DNA of 64,000 bases, from contig NZ_FNWI01000004.1 of the NCBI RefSeq assembly GCF_900106855.1, positions 620,001-684,000 on the forward strand. Direction: 5' to 3'. Under the pieces are notes generated by a model. It was not told the origin of the DNA and did not search any database. It was given only the letters and a program-made list of their open reading frames with translations. Position 1 is the first letter of the stretch. Each line of letters begins with the position of its first letter. The translations under genes and the position numbers were made by a program. Below are positions 8,404 through 17,604 of this stretch, in pieces. This stretch comes from Varibaculum massiliense. GTDB lineage: Bacteria > Actinomycetota > Actinomycetes > Actinomycetales > Actinomycetaceae.

Positions 8404-9998
8404 GCTTTAACATTGCCACCTATCTCCATTTTTGGAAAGTAGCAACGCAAAATAAACATAACCCCGGCAGCAACTGCGCCCAAAGCTATAATCCCGGGAA
8501 TTCCTTGTGGCCAGGGCAGGACGGCGAAACGGTTACCAGCGACCCCGCGAGCTACCAGCATCACCCAGCTACATCCCGCTCCCAAGATTTTAGCTAGTAA
8601 AGTACCTGGCAGTGGTAAGAAGGTCAAGAAAGCCCCTCCCCAAATCAGCAAGGTAACCACCGGGGCGATAGCCAGATTCGCTAATACGGTCAAAGTGTTG
8701 ATTCCGGGACGGATTAACAGTTGCCCCGGCAAACAAGCAAGCTGCGCCACCAGGCTAACTGCACTAACCGTCAAAAAAGCCACCAGAAATTTTCCCCCAA
8801 GCGCGCGGTATTTTTCGCTTACTATCCGAGGCACCCGCCCGCTCCCCTTCCTTTCTAAACATTTCAGTTTTTCTTGGAGCCTTTCCTCTAAAGGTTTAGC
8901 TACCAGCACGATTGCGGCGGTGGCACTAACTGAAAGTAAAAATCCAGCGTCCTGACCAAAAGCGGGATTAAAGATTAGGAGCCCGATTACTGCCACTTGG
9001 AGGGCGCTAAAAGAGCGGGGTTCTCTGCCCCTGGCTAGAGCCAGTATGCTTACCATGCCCATTACCGCGGCGCGCAGCAGTGAGGGCGCCGGCCCCAGCA
9101 GCAGACAGTAACCTATTAACAGACTTCCACACGCCACTAGGCGCCAGCGGCGCCTCAGACCGGCAGTCAGCAGTGCCACTAAGGACAGCAACACGGAGAT
9201 ATGCATCCCAGACACACAGGTTATATGGACAATTCCGGCAGTTTTCAGCGCTTCGGTATCCGCGGAGGCATCAGCGCGGATTCCCAGGATCATGGCTGGC
9301 AGTAGCGTGGCTGCTGCCGGGGATTTTACGGCTTCTAGCTTTTCTTCCAGCCTGGCCGCGAATTTTTGTTTGAGAGCCGCGAGACCGCGCGGCCCGGCTC
9401 TAATCTTTGGGGTAGCCATGATTTGCGCAGGGATCTGAAAAATCATATTTGCGCTGGTAAAATCGTTTATATTTGAATTGATTCCCGCAGCGCGATGTGG
9501 TTTTCCCAATTTCAGGCTGGTTTCTAGCACGGTTCCGCGTGGATATGCTTTTAGGTGCTGACCGAAGGCCACCACTTTCAGGCGGGTTTTAACCTGTGGA
9601 GTGTGCGGTAATCTGGCTTCTAATAGCTGCAACTGGGTTATTTGTTGCTCACTGCCGGGCGCATATTTTCGCGGTGGCGCTTCTACCCTTGCCAACACTC
9701 GAACTTTAGAGACCTCCCCTTGCCAAGCGCGCGCTAAGGGATCTGCGGATACTTCCCGTACAACCTGTGAAACCGACAGCCCCACCCCGCCAAAAGCCGC
9801 TACCGCCAGGGCAAGTATTAACCCTACCCCTGCTAGATGCCGGCGATAAACGGCCATTAGCAACCCTGCCGCTGCCGCCAAAGCTAAGAAACTGACAATC
9901 GGTTCCCACTCCAAAGGCAAAGCCGGCAAAAACAGCGCCCCTAACCAGGCAGAAACCGCTGCCGGTAATAATCGCAAATCTAAAATGCGCTGATTCAT
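8385..9998 (-). CDS. comEC: ComEC/Rec2-family DNA-uptake channel, lacking the metallo-beta-lactamase domain
   Basis: ComEC carries single-stranded DNA across the inner membrane during natural transformation. Seen: an N-terminal transmembrane region and DUF4131-like domain (about 1-210), then the Competence domain with its hallmark GIVHITCVSGMHISVLLSL near residue 255 and several helices to the end. The protein stops at 537 residues after the membrane domain; canonical ComEC (700-800 residues) continues with a metallo-beta-lactamase domain of which no trace follows. The gene sits 6 nt after comEA and overlaps holA. Either transformation here uses a separate nuclease or the system is reduced. 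Confidence 0.9.
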   Translation of the reverse strand: MNQRILDLRLLPAAVSAWLGALFLPALPLEWEPIVSFLALAAAAGLLMAVYRRHLAGVGLILALAVAAFGGVGLSVSQVVREVSADPLARAWQGEVSKVRVLARVEAPPRKYAPGSEQQITQLQLLEARLPHTPQVKTRLKVVAFGQHLKAYPRGTVLETSLKLGKPHRAAGINSNINDFTSANMIFQIPAQIMATPKIRAGPRGLAALKQKFAARLEEKLEAVKSPAAATLLPAMILGIRADASADTEALKTAGIVHITCVSGMHISVLLSLVALLTAGLRRRWRLVACGSLLIGYCLLLGPAPSLLRAAVMGMVSILALARGREPRSFSALQVAVIGLLIFNPAFGQDAGFLLSVSATAAIVLVAKPLEERLQEKLKCLERKGSGRVPRIVSEKYRALGGKFLVAFLTVSAVSLVAQLACLPGQLLIRPGINTLTVLANLAIAPVVTLLIWGGAFLTFLPLPGTLLAKILGAGCSWVMLVARGVAGNRFAVLPWPQGIPGIIALGAVAAGVMFILRCYFPKMEIGGNVKAWSQSR

Positions 9999-10004
9999 GT
10001 GCAG

Positions 10005-10745
10005 CTAGATTTTGATTAACTCCGCCAAGGCGGCATATTTCTTTTCTCCGATTCCGGAAACATTTTTTAGATCCTCAATGCTTTGGAATCGTCCCTGCTC
10101 TTTGCGATAAGCCACAATCCGTTGCGCCAAAGCCTCCCCTACTCCGGGCAACTGTTGTAACTGTTCTTTGGAGGCGTCATTGATAGAAATTTTTCCCCCG
10201 CCCCCGGTAGCTATTCCTTCACCCTCTCCACCTGCCCCCGCACTACCTTCTTCACTGGAGCTGCCGGCGCTATCATCGATACCTACCCGGATCTGCTCCC
10301 CATCACTGACTTTGCGCGCCAAGTTCAGCCCTGATAAATCCGTACCCGCTAGCGCTCCCCCGGCGGCCTTAATCGCGTCCTGTACCCGAGCAGATGCCTC
10401 CAGACGTACCACCCCCGGTTTATTAACTTTTCCCACTACATCTACCAGCACCGCCCCACCAGTTGTCGATGTGGGTGCTGATGCGGAACTGATAGTAGGG
10501 ACCGGTAAAGAAGCCGGGCTGGAAGGATTTTTCCTTTGCGCCCCCCCCGCCAGTACTGCCACGATGACGATGACAACCAGTGCCACTGCCACTATCTGCG
10601 GGGAGGGAAGCAGACGCGCTCGCAACCCCCCTTTGGACGAGCGCAAACGCCCCTCGGCCTGTTCTAAGAGTTTTTCACCCTGCCCGGCGCTGCGGGTGGC
10701 CTGGCGAAACTGCGCGCGGGTATAGCTGGATTTTTCCTGATCCAT
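10005..10745 (-). CDS. comEA: ComEA-family DNA-binding protein
   Basis: A 246-residue membrane-anchored DNA receptor for transformation. A cytoplasmic N-terminus is followed by a transmembrane helix at about 48-66 (VALVVIVIVAVLAG), a Ser/Pro linker, an SLBB domain (VLVDVVGKVNKPGVVRL), a Gly/Ser-rich spacer, and a C-terminal helix-hairpin-helix pair (LQQLPGVGEALAQRIVAYR and LKNVSGIGEKKYAAL). It is first in the comEA-comEC-holA-fur group. No pilus (comG) genes are in the window. Confidence 0.92.
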   Translation of the reverse strand: MDQEKSSYTRAQFRQATRSAGQGEKLLEQAEGRLRSSKGGLRARLLPSPQIVAVALVVIVIVAVLAGGAQRKNPSSPASLPVPTISSASAPTSTTGGAVLVDVVGKVNKPGVVRLEASARVQDAIKAAGGALAGTDLSGLNLARKVSDGEQIRVGIDDSAGSSSEEGSAGAGGEGEGIATGGGGKISINDASKEQLQQLPGVGEALAQRIVAYRKEQGRFQSIEDLKNVSGIGEKKYAALAELIKI

Positions 10746-10886
10746 AGGGCGAAACTATTTTCTGCGACTTTTATCCGCAATCTGGACTCTGCAGCTAACA
10801 GGATAAAGCGGCGTTATCTACCCCTGGGGACAAACCCTAAAGTCGCTAACCCCACAATAGAACTCGGATAAAGGCGGGTTAAACGC

Positions 10887-11816
10887 CTATTTCCCCGCAT
10901 CCAAAGTCCGCAACTTTTCTAAAGCTGCCATTAAATCCGGGCTCAAGGGGGCTTCGAAAGTCATTTTTTTACCGGTTACCGGGTGCATAAAACTTAGAGA
11001 AACTGCATGCAACCACTGCCGCTCTAAGCCGAGCTTCTTTGCCAACTCCGGATTTCCTCCATAGATAGGATCGCCCACCAGGCAATGTCTCATTGCCTGC
11101 GCATGCACCCGAATCTGATGCGTTCTGCCGGTTTCTAGCTGGATTTCCAGTAGCGAAACCCCCGGTAACCTCTCTAAAGTGCGATAATGGGTAACCGCCG
11201 GTCTTCCCCCCGTTACCACCGCCATTTTGAAATCCCGGGAGGGGTGCCGCCCAATCGGGGCGGAAATGGTTCCCTGCGGCGGCTCAAAATACCCTTGCAC
11301 CAGAGCGTGATAAATCTTTTCCACCCGGCGGGCGCGAAAATCATCTTGAAGCTGCCGGTATGCTACCTCCGTCTTCGCCACCACCAGGGCGCCGGAGGTA
11401 CCGACATCTAAGCGATGCACAATCCCAATCCGCTCTCGCGGCCCAGATGTACAAATCTGGTGACCCGCCGCTAGCAGGGCGCCATTAACCGTAGGTCCCT
11501 TCCATCCGGGAGCGGTATGCGCGGCTACCCCCACCGGTTTATTGACCACCACGATATCGGCGTCCTCAAAAAGAACCGGCAGTTCAAAGGGTATTTCCAA
11601 ACTTTTTGGGGAGGCATCCGGAAGGAGTACTTCCACCTGATCTCCGGGAAAGACCTCGGCGGATTTACGAGGAATTTTCCCATTTACTTTCACATCGCAT
11701 TGGTTAATCAGCTTGGCAACTAGGGAACGTGAAAGCTGTAGTTCACTGGCTAATACCTGGTCAAGACGCATCCCCTGCACTAAATCAGGCAGACGCATCG
11801 TAACCCGTTCACGCAT
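10887..11816 (-). CDS. RluA-family pseudouridine synthase (RluD-like)
   Basis: A 309-residue enzyme that isomerises uridine in 23S rRNA. An N-terminal S4 RNA-binding domain (about 10-80, LQLSRSLVAKLINQCDVKVNG) precedes the catalytic domain. The signature GIVHRLDVGTSGALVVAK carries the catalytic Asp, and the GRTHQIRVHAQAMRHCLVGD motif follows. The start overlaps the lspA stop by 8 nt, so the two are coupled; lspA-rluD is a standard pair. Assignment to RluD rather than another RluA member rests on the S4 domain and context. Confidence 0.92.
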   Translation of the reverse strand: MRERVTMRLPDLVQGMRLDQVLASELQLSRSLVAKLINQCDVKVNGKIPRKSAEVFPGDQVEVLLPDASPKSLEIPFELPVLFEDADIVVVNKPVGVAAHTAPGWKGPTVNGALLAAGHQICTSGPRERIGIVHRLDVGTSGALVVAKTEVAYRQLQDDFRARRVEKIYHALVQGYFEPPQGTISAPIGRHPSRDFKMAVVTGGRPAVTHYRTLERLPGVSLLEIQLETGRTHQIRVHAQAMRHCLVGDPIYGGNPELAKKLGLERQWLHAVSLSFMHPVTGKKMTFEAPLSPDLMAALEKLRTLDAGK

Positions 11817-12351
11817 CGGTACCTCGCACCCGCTCCGGTTTGTAGGTATGCTTTCCGCTGGTAGAAGGTACGCCCAGCACCACCAGCACTACCACGGTAA
11901 TAACCCCCACTACGATAGCAATATCTGCGATATTCCCTACAAACATTCCGCGGTAGTTCAAGAAATCAATCACATGCCCGCGAAAGATTCCCGGAGGGCG
12001 AGTGAGCCGGTCAACCAAGTTTCCTAGCGCTCCCCCCGCTAATAGCCCGAGGGATAGTTGCCATGCCAGATTGGTCATCGCTCGCCCACTCCAAATAATG
12101 ATTGCCAGTACTGCCGCTGCAATCACCGAAAATACCCAGGTGAAACTTTCGGCTAGGGAAAAGGCTGCGCCGGGGTTGCGTACCAGTTGCAGACCAATAA
12201 AGGTACCGATTAGGGGCTTAGGGGCAGCTCCTACTTCTAGGGTGCTGAGTGCCCAAGCTTTGGTGGCTTGGTCAATAATCAGCACCGGCACGGCGATAAA
12301 TGCAAATATCACCAGGAGTGGGGCGACTGGCTTCTTCTCTCGCTTATTCAT
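11809..12351 (-). CDS. lspA: Lipoprotein signal peptidase (signal peptidase II)
   Basis: An inner-membrane aspartyl protease that cleaves prolipoprotein signal peptides. I place the start at ATG 12351 (MNKREKKPVAPLL, 180 residues). A longer reading from 12426 begins inside the divIVA terminator hairpin, so its first 25 codons are an artefact. Four membrane helices are visible, with the conserved NPGAAFSLAE stretch and the two catalytic-Asp motifs, GNLVDRL and NIADIAI. A GGAAG sequence precedes the chosen ATG. The C-terminal 20 residues are a basic cytoplasmic tail. Confidence 0.93.
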   Translation of the reverse strand: MNKREKKPVAPLLVIFAFIAVPVLIIDQATKAWALSTLEVGAAPKPLIGTFIGLQLVRNPGAAFSLAESFTWVFSVIAAAVLAIIIWSGRAMTNLAWQLSLGLLAGGALGNLVDRLTRPPGIFRGHVIDFLNYRGMFVGNIADIAIVVGVITVVVLVVLGVPSTSGKHTYKPERVRGTDA

Positions 12352-12389
12352 CTTCTTCCCAGATTGGTTAAGTCTATGACTAAATTTAA

Positions 12390-12430
12390 TAAAAAAGTAG
12401 CGATGCCACCACTTGCGTGGTGGCATCGCT
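12390..12430 (-). terminator. Intrinsic terminator of divIVA
   Basis: Perfect 14-bp stem 12399-12412 / 12417-12430 with a 4-nt loop, followed on the minus strand by CTACTTTTTTATT. It ends the divIVA transcript and separates it from lspA-rluD, which therefore need read-through or their own promoter. Confidence 0.95.
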
Positions 12431-12475
12431 TCATCCTCCCTGGCTCTTGGAAGGAACTAGGCTTTTATATTCTTT

Positions 12476-13282
12476 TTAGGCCTCTTGGGCATCGAGTTGA
12501 CCAATTAGCGCCTGCAGGTGTTCGCGCACCTTCTGACGGTAGTCATTCTCGAAAGCCTTGAGATCATCGACTCGGGTCTCTAGGTCTGCCCGCTCGGATT
12601 CTAGCTGCTCTAGCACGCGACGACGCTCGTCATTGGCTTCGCGTACAATCTGGTCACCCTTGAGACGGGAATCTTCCAGAATCTGATCAGCTTCCTGCTG
12701 ACCGTTGCGTACGTATTCATCGTGTACCCGCTGTGCCAGCGCCAGCATCGAGGTGGCGTCCTCGGGCTGGTCTGCTGCAGCCTGCGGAGCCACTGCACTT
12801 TGTTGTGCCTGCGCCAGCTGTTCACGCAGCTGTTCGATTTCCGCAATCGCCTGTTGGGTTTCCGCTTGAGACTGTGCCAAAGCCGCCTGAGCTTCTTGCT
12901 GCGTCTGCGCCAAGTGAGCTTGCAGCGCCTGGATTTGTTCCCCGGCCTGCGGGTCACCTTCGGCGGCCGCCGCCTGGTACTGCTGTACCTGCGCTTGCAT
13001 CTGCGCAATCTGCCCATTAGCGGTTTCTAGTTGTGCCTTGAGGGCAGCGACTTCTTCGCTGTTGTCGCTGGGAGCTACTACTCCACCAGCAGCCGCCTGC
13101 TGACGTACCTCATCTAGCTCAGATTTTAGGGACGCATTCTGATCTTGTAGCGTCGCAATAGTTTCCACGACCTCGTCTAGGAATTCATCGACTTCTTCTT
13201 GGTCGTACCCTTCACGGAATTTAGTCGCCTGGAATTGCTTCCAATGGACATCCTCAGCAGTCAGCAGAGCCATACCTGTCAC
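12476..13282 (-). CDS. wag31: DivIVA/Wag31-family polar growth protein
   Basis: A coiled-coil cytoskeletal protein that marks the poles and recruits the cell-wall machinery in Actinobacteria. It is 268 residues: the N-terminal DivIVA domain (LTAEDVHWKQFQATKFREGY DQEEVDEFLDEV, about 5-40) binds membrane, followed by two long coiled coils (about 40-165 and 185-265) joined by an Ala/Gln-rich linker. The heptad-rich middle is dominated by Gln and Ala. It is transcribed from a roughly 170-nt upstream gap after yggT and has its own terminator, so it is probably separately expressed at high level. Confidence 0.95.
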   Translation of the reverse strand: MTGMALLTAEDVHWKQFQATKFREGYDQEEVDEFLDEVVETIATLQDQNASLKSELDEVRQQAAAGGVVAPSDNSEEVAALKAQLETANGQIAQMQAQVQQYQAAAAEGDPQAGEQIQALQAHLAQTQQEAQAALAQSQAETQQAIAEIEQLREQLAQAQQSAVAPQAAADQPEDATSMLALAQRVHDEYVRNGQQEADQILEDSRLKGDQIVREANDERRRVLEQLESERADLETRVDDLKAFENDYRQKVREHLQALIGQLDAQEA

Positions 13283-13454
13283 CTCAGTTTGTTATCGTCT
13301 TCTTCCCCGGGAAAGCTATTAACTTTCTAGAGGAACTTCTGCACTATAGGTTGCAGTTGGAAACAAGCATACCGAAGTTCTGCTCAACTTCCACATCTTC
13401 AACAATAGTAACATCTATGATTTTCGGCAACACTTTGTGCATTTTTCTGCAGTT

Positions 13455-13784
13455 TTAGGAACTGGCAAGCACCAAAAGCGCGTTGATTAAATGCGTCCAA
13501 ATATTAATTAAGATTGTGACCAGCAGAAACAGTACGATAAAACTAAGGTCTAGGGCGATAGTCCCAAGACGGAGCGGTTTAATAAATCTTCCTAAGAAAC
13601 GTAAAGGCGGATCGGTTAGACCAAAAACCAGGTTACAAAGAAATAGGCTCAGCGACTTTTGAGGACGCCAACTGGGGTTTAGCGTCATCACCCAGGACAA
13701 GACTGCCCGGATAATTAGTGCCAGGATGTACAGTTGTAGCAGCCATCTGCCAACCAGACCGACCCAATAGATCAGGGAAAGCAT
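13455..13784 (-). CDS. YggT-family membrane protein
   Basis: A 109-residue integral membrane protein with two YggT hydrophobic segments, about 5-30 and 70-98, separated by the conserved LTDPPLRFLGRFIKPLR loop. It follows sepF by 3 nt. In Gram-positive division clusters this protein lies between sepF and divIVA; its function is poorly defined, and roles in division-site or envelope organisation have been proposed. Confidence 0.93.
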   Translation of the reverse strand: MLSLIYWVGLVGRWLLQLYILALIIRAVLSWVMTLNPSWRPQKSLSLFLCNLVFGLTDPPLRFLGRFIKPLRLGTIALDLSFIVLFLLVTILINIWTHLINALLVLASS

Positions 13785-13787
13785 TTA

Positions 13788-14252
13788 TTAGCTTTGGTTG
13801 AAGAAATCTCGTTTTGACCCCAGGGAGGACGCACCCTCGTCAACCTGTACAGATTTTGGCGAAAGCAGGAACACCCGGTTGGTTACCTTTTCGATCCCCC
13901 CATCGAGAGCGAAGCTAAGACCAGCGGCAAAATCAATCATTCTCCGCGCCTCCAGGTCATTCATTGCCCCCAGGTTCATAATCACCGGGGTGCCGGCCTT
14001 GAAGGCCTCCCCAATATTTTGTGCCTCGTTATAGGTGGTGGGGCGAATAGTTACAATCCGCTTTAATTCGGAGGCCGGTTCGGGCTGGGAGCTGACCGCA
14101 TGCGGGAAACGCAGCGCCGGCTCTACGATTCGCGGGCGCGGAGCCGGAACTTCAGCATCCGGAACTTCGCTTTGCAGCTCATCGCGGTATTCCTCGTTCT
14201 CTTGCGGTTCGGACAGGCCTAAATAGTCCATCGTCTTCCTCAAAGCGCCCAT
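13788..14252 (-). CDS. sepF: Cell division protein SepF
   Basis: SepF tethers FtsZ polymers to the membrane; Actinobacteria without FtsA depend on it. It is 154 residues: an N-terminal MGALRKTMDYLGLSE amphipathic membrane-binding helix, an acidic/Pro linker (about 16-65), and the SepF core (about 66-140) with RPTTYNEAQNIGEAFKAGTP, VIMNLGAMNDLEARRMIDFA and the GGIEKVTNRVFLLSP strand. It is in line with ftsZ and pgeF; a 109-nt gap separates it from pgeF, where yggS usually sits in relatives. Confidence 0.96.
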   Translation of the reverse strand: MGALRKTMDYLGLSEPQENEEYRDELQSEVPDAEVPAPRPRIVEPALRFPHAVSSQPEPASELKRIVTIRPTTYNEAQNIGEAFKAGTPVIMNLGAMNDLEARRMIDFAAGLSFALDGGIEKVTNRVFLLSPKSVQVDEGASSLGSKRDFFNQS

Positions 14253-14361
14253 CAGGTTCTCCTTCGTTTAATGCGGGTCTATGAAAACGTTAATCGCGGG
14301 CGGGTTTTTTAGGAAGCACCCCCTCGGCGTGTTCCCAAAACTACCGACCTAAAGTTGCAGT

Positions 14362-15108
14362 TCAGCCGGTTGGCACCTGGCCTTTGCCAACCACAATCCC
14401 CGCAAAGCGTCCGGTGACGCCATCGCGGCGATAAGAATAAAGATTTCGATCCTCGAAAGTGCAGCGTTTAGAGGCGAAGGTAATCCGTACCCCTGCCGTG
14501 CGCAGCTGCGAGATTACTCCCGCCTGCAAATCTAAACCGGGACTGCCTGAGCGAGTCCGCGACCAGGCGGCCGGTACATGCCCAGTCACGTGGGTACGCA
14601 TCGCCTCTGGTACCTCGTAGCAGGCTCCGCAGATTGCCGGTCCGACTGCAGCATGAATCTTGCCGTTTTGTGCACCCAGTTTTCGCATGGCGATTACCGC
14701 TTCCCGGACAATTCCGGTCACCATTCCGGCTCTACCGGCGTGTACGGCAGCTACTAATAGACCATCATCGGAAGCCAGTAGCAGCGGTACACAGTCGGCT
14801 ACCATCACTGCGGCAGCGGGGGTAGCCAGCCCCAGTTCCGCGAACTCGCGGGTATCAATAATGATTCCATCGGCATCGGCGGGGCTGTCAGTGTAACCGG
14901 GATGGACTTGTGTCACCCGGTTGGAGTGGGTCTGATGCATCCACACCACTTTGCGCCCAATCGCCTCATCAACTATCTTGCGGTTTTGTGCTACTGCAGC
15001 CGGGTCATCACCAACGTGATCTCCCAAGTTGAGAGTGGCATAAGAACCGGTGGATCCCCCACCAATCCGGTTGGTGAAAACCGCCTGTGCTCCCCCAAGG
15101 TCAAACAT
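14362..15108 (-). CDS. pgeF: Peptidoglycan editing factor PgeF / YfiH laccase-domain protein
   Basis: A 248-residue member of the multicopper polyphenol-oxidase-fold family. E. coli PgeF edits misincorporated residues in peptidoglycan stems, and other members act on purine nucleosides. Metal-ligand signatures are present: WMHQTHSNRV, VADCVPLLLA, VAAVHAGRAGMV and GPAICGACYEV. It follows ftsZ by 6 nt, as in many Actinobacteria, so it shares the ftsZ transcript. The precise substrate here is not known. Confidence 0.92.
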   Translation of the reverse strand: MFDLGGAQAVFTNRIGGGSTGSYATLNLGDHVGDDPAAVAQNRKIVDEAIGRKVVWMHQTHSNRVTQVHPGYTDSPADADGIIIDTREFAELGLATPAAAVMVADCVPLLLASDDGLLVAAVHAGRAGMVTGIVREAVIAMRKLGAQNGKIHAAVGPAICGACYEVPEAMRTHVTGHVPAAWSRTRSGSPGLDLQAGVISQLRTAGVRITFASKRCTFEDRNLYSYRRDGVTGRFAGIVVGKGQVPTG

Positions 15109-15114
15109 CTGGAT

Positions 15115-16455
15115 CTACCGCATAAAGTCGGGTACGTCTAGCCCCGATTCCTGATTATCGTCCTCGAATACTCGCGGCACGGTCAAAGTAGTGTCATCAT
15201 CACGCTTCGTATCTACGCCAAAGTTATCGCGGTAGCTGTGCGAGCTTTCATTATCTCGGCGGTTGAAAGCATCACGGGAGGGCGGCGTTACCGGCAGACG
15301 GTGTGCTCCCGGCGCGCTCGCCCGCGGCAAATCCCCCACATTGCGTTCTTCCTCGTTCAAAGATGCCCTCCGGGGGAAAGTCGGAATCGTGGAGGTAGCG
15401 GTGGAGTCCTCTTTTTGCTCTTTTTTCGCCGGAGCCGCAGCCGGTTCTCCCGCTGGTAGCGGCGCTTTCTGCTCTACCTTCGCGCTCTTGGTTTTGCCTT
15501 TACCTTTTTTGGGGTCATCAAATCCGGCAGCAATAATCGTCACCCTAATCTGGTCACCCAAAGATTCATCTACATTGGCACCGAAAATGATATTGGCTTC
15601 CGGATGCACCATTTCCCGCACCATATCGGCGGCGCGGTGAACCTCCAGTAATCCCATATCAGAGCCGCCTTGGAAGAACATCAACACCCCCAGCGCTCCA
15701 TCGATATTCGCTTCTAACAGCGGTGACATAAAAGCGGCTTCGGCAGCGCGGATTGCGCGGTCTTCCCCGGTGGCAGAGCCAATCCCCATCAGAGCGGTCC
15801 CTGCCCCCTTCATCACGCTTTTCACGTCCGCGAAGTCAACGTTAATAAGGGCGGAGGTGGTAATCAGGTCGGTGATCCCCTGCACCCCGGAATGTAGAAC
15901 TTCGTCGGCCGCGGAGAAGGCGTCCACCATGGTGATGTTTTGATCTGAGATTTCCAGGAGGCGATCGTTCGGAATCACGATAATGGTATCTACTTCTTTG
16001 CGTAGCGCCTCTACCCCAGCATCAGCTTGGGTCTGACGACGCTTACCTTCAAAGGAGAACGGGCGGGTAACTACCCCGATAGTCAGGGCGCCCATTTCCC
16101 GCGCTACCCGCGCCACGATGGGAGCGCCACCGGTACCGGTACCGCCGCCCTCACCTGCGGTAACGAAGACCATGTCCGCACCTTCTAGGGTGTCTTTGAT
16201 TTCTTCTTCGTTATCAGCGGCGGCGCGCTCGCCTACCTTGGGATCAGCACCGGCGCCGAGGCCGCGGGTTTCTTCCCGTCCGATGTCCAGTTTCACGTCC
16301 GCATCTGACATCATTAGTGCCTGCGCATCGGTATTAATCGCAATGAACTCTACGCCTTTCAGGCCGAACTCAATCATGCGGTTAACGGCGTTTGCTCCCC
16401 CGCCGCCGATGCCTACAACTTTAATATCCGCCAGGTTGGTATCTGGTACTGTCAC
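15115..16455 (-). CDS. ftsZ: Cell division protein FtsZ
   Basis: The tubulin-like GTPase that forms the Z ring; 446 residues. The nucleotide-binding loop [13 protein letters not shown], tubulin signature [10 protein letters not shown] and T7-loop [11 protein letters not shown] are present. A variable Ala/Pro/charged linker runs from about 320 to 430. The conserved C-terminal peptide LDVPDFMR docks SepF and other partners. The start is GTG at 16455 with a GGAGG upstream. The gene has no ftsQ or mur genes upstream: the next gene is a divergent HIT protein, so the distal half of the dcw cluster has been separated from its proximal half. Confidence 0.98.
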   Translation of the reverse strand: MTVPDTNLADIKVVGIGGGGANAVNRMIEFGLKGVEFIAINTDAQALMMSDADVKLDIGREETRGLGAGADPKVGERAAADNEEEIKDTLEGADMVFVTAGEGGGTGTGGAPIVARVAREMGALTIGVVTRPFSFEGKRRQTQADAGVEALRKEVDTIIVIPNDRLLEISDQNITMVDAFSAADEVLHSGVQGITDLITTSALINVDFADVKSVMKGAGTALMGIGSATGEDRAIRAAEAAFMSPLLEANIDGALGVLMFFQGGSDMGLLEVHRAADMVREMVHPEANIIFGANVDESLGDQIRVTIIAAGFDDPKKGKGKTKSAKVEQKAPLPAGEPAAAPAKKEQKEDSTATSTIPTFPRRASLNEEERNVGDLPRASAPGAHRLPVTPPSRDAFNRRDNESSHSYRDNFGVDTKRDDDTTLTVPRVFEDDNQESGLDVPDFMR

Positions 16456-16651
16456 GGTCGCCCTCCGATCTAACCCTCAACCTTTAGTTTAGGGTTAGCT
16501 TTTCTTGCCCTCTTGGTCAAACGAAAATCCTATGTAAAGTGGCATTTTCGGCAAGCACTGCCCGCGCGTGTTGCCAAATTTGCGCTAAATCCGCCCCAGA
16601 ATCCTCGCCGTCCTATCATTGAAGACAAGAACTGTAACCTCAGGAGGAACC

Positions 16652-17080
16652 ATGCCCACTATTTTTACTCGCATTATCGCTGGCGAAATCCCCGGCGAGT
16701 TCTGCTGGAAAGACGAGATTTGCGTCGCCTTCGCTGATATCAACCCGATAACCCCCGGACACGTGCTGCTAGTTCCTCGCCGGGAAGTCGAAAACTATTG
16801 GGACGCCCCCACTGAAGAGCTGCAACACCTGATGAAAGTGGCGCAGATTATCGGGCGCGCCCAACGACAAGCTTTCGGCTCCCAGCGTTCCTGCCTGAGC
16901 ATCGCGGGATTCGATGTGCCGCACCTACACCTGCACCTAATTCCGGCGAACTCTATGGAAGACATTAAGTTCGCGCACGCCCAGCCAGCTACCCCGGAGG
17001 AAATTGCCACTTCTATGCAGGCGCTACGCCAGGCGATTGCCGCCCAGGGACATGCCCAGGAAGCGGGAACCCGCGCCTAA
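16652..17080 (+). CDS. HIT-family nucleotide-binding hydrolase
   Basis: A 142-residue histidine-triad protein (HINT/AP4A-hydrolase-like). MPTIFTRIIAGEIPGEFCWKD is the typical opening, and VPHLHLHLIP carries the catalytic histidine triad. Start ATG 16652, preceded by AGGAGG at 16642-16647; a longer reading from 16619 has no such signal. Members hydrolyse nucleotide phosphoramidates or AMP conjugates. Its end overlaps the convergent DUF6912-like gene by 4 nt. Confidence 0.92.
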   Translation: MPTIFTRIIAGEIPGEFCWKDEICVAFADINPITPGHVLLVPRREVENYWDAPTEELQHLMKVAQIIGRAQRQAFGSQRSCLSIAGFDVPHLHLHLIPANSMEDIKFAHAQPATPEEIATSMQALRQAIAAQGHAQEAGTRA

Positions 17081-17604
17081 GAACCAGCATTTGCAGCTAG
17101 CAGCCGGCGCAGATACTCAAGTTCGCTCCGGTCATACCAGGACAGCGGCTCAGCCACTAGTTTTTGCCAGAGCTCCCATCCCGGAGTTTCTAGATTTTCC
17201 TCACCGCTATAGTTTCCGCGACACCAAAAGGCGGCTTGTTCCGCCGGCAGCGCCGCTCTTACCTGCTGACATAGCTCAAGATCTTCAGGGCTATCCAGAT
17301 GTAGGCTGACCAGGCGCTGCCAGCTAAAGCCGGTTTTCACCTCAAAGACACCGAGGTCACTGGTAGCGCCAATTTCACTGCCATCTGCGTCCAGCGCCGC
17401 CACTATCCGCCCTGGATAGGCGTCCCCGGAATTTTCTAGGCAAGACATGGACGCCATGGTCATGGCCATATCTTCTGCTTCTTCCTCATCTTGAGAGTCG
17501 ATTCCCCAAAGCTGGCAGAAATCATCATTACCCGCCCAGGCGAAGCGGGAATAAAGCTGCTGGTTATAAAGTTCGATGTCCGCGAGCGGAAGATAAATAC
17601 GCAC
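17077..17604 (-). CDS. Conserved actinobacterial protein, DUF6912-like
   Basis: A 175-residue acidic cytoplasmic protein beginning MRIYLPLADIELY with a run of Glu/Asp near residue 40. The MRxYLP opening and the pattern of short helices resemble the DUF6912 family found near secA in Actinobacteria; that match is from memory and its function is unknown. No signal peptide or membrane segment is visible. It is convergent with the HIT gene, overlapping by 4 nt. It may instead be an unrelated lineage-specific protein. Confidence 0.65.
   Translation of the reverse strand: MRIYLPLADIELYNQQLYSRFAWAGNDDFCQLWGIDSQDEEEAEDMAMTMASMSCLENSGDAYPGRIVAALDADGSEIGATSDLGVFEVKTGFSWQRLVSLHLDSPEDLELCQQVRAALPAEQAAFWCRGNYSGEENLETPGWELWQKLVAEPLSWYDRSELEYLRRLLAANAGS

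Noticed and set aside
10746-10886. tRNA or small RNA gene between comEA and the RluD-like gene
   Set aside because: No cloverleaf, TTCGA loop or acceptor stem could be fitted.
12352-12426. N-terminal extension of LspA (first 25 codons of the longer frame)
   Set aside because: The extension starts inside the perfect 14-bp terminator hairpin of divIVA and has no family similarity.
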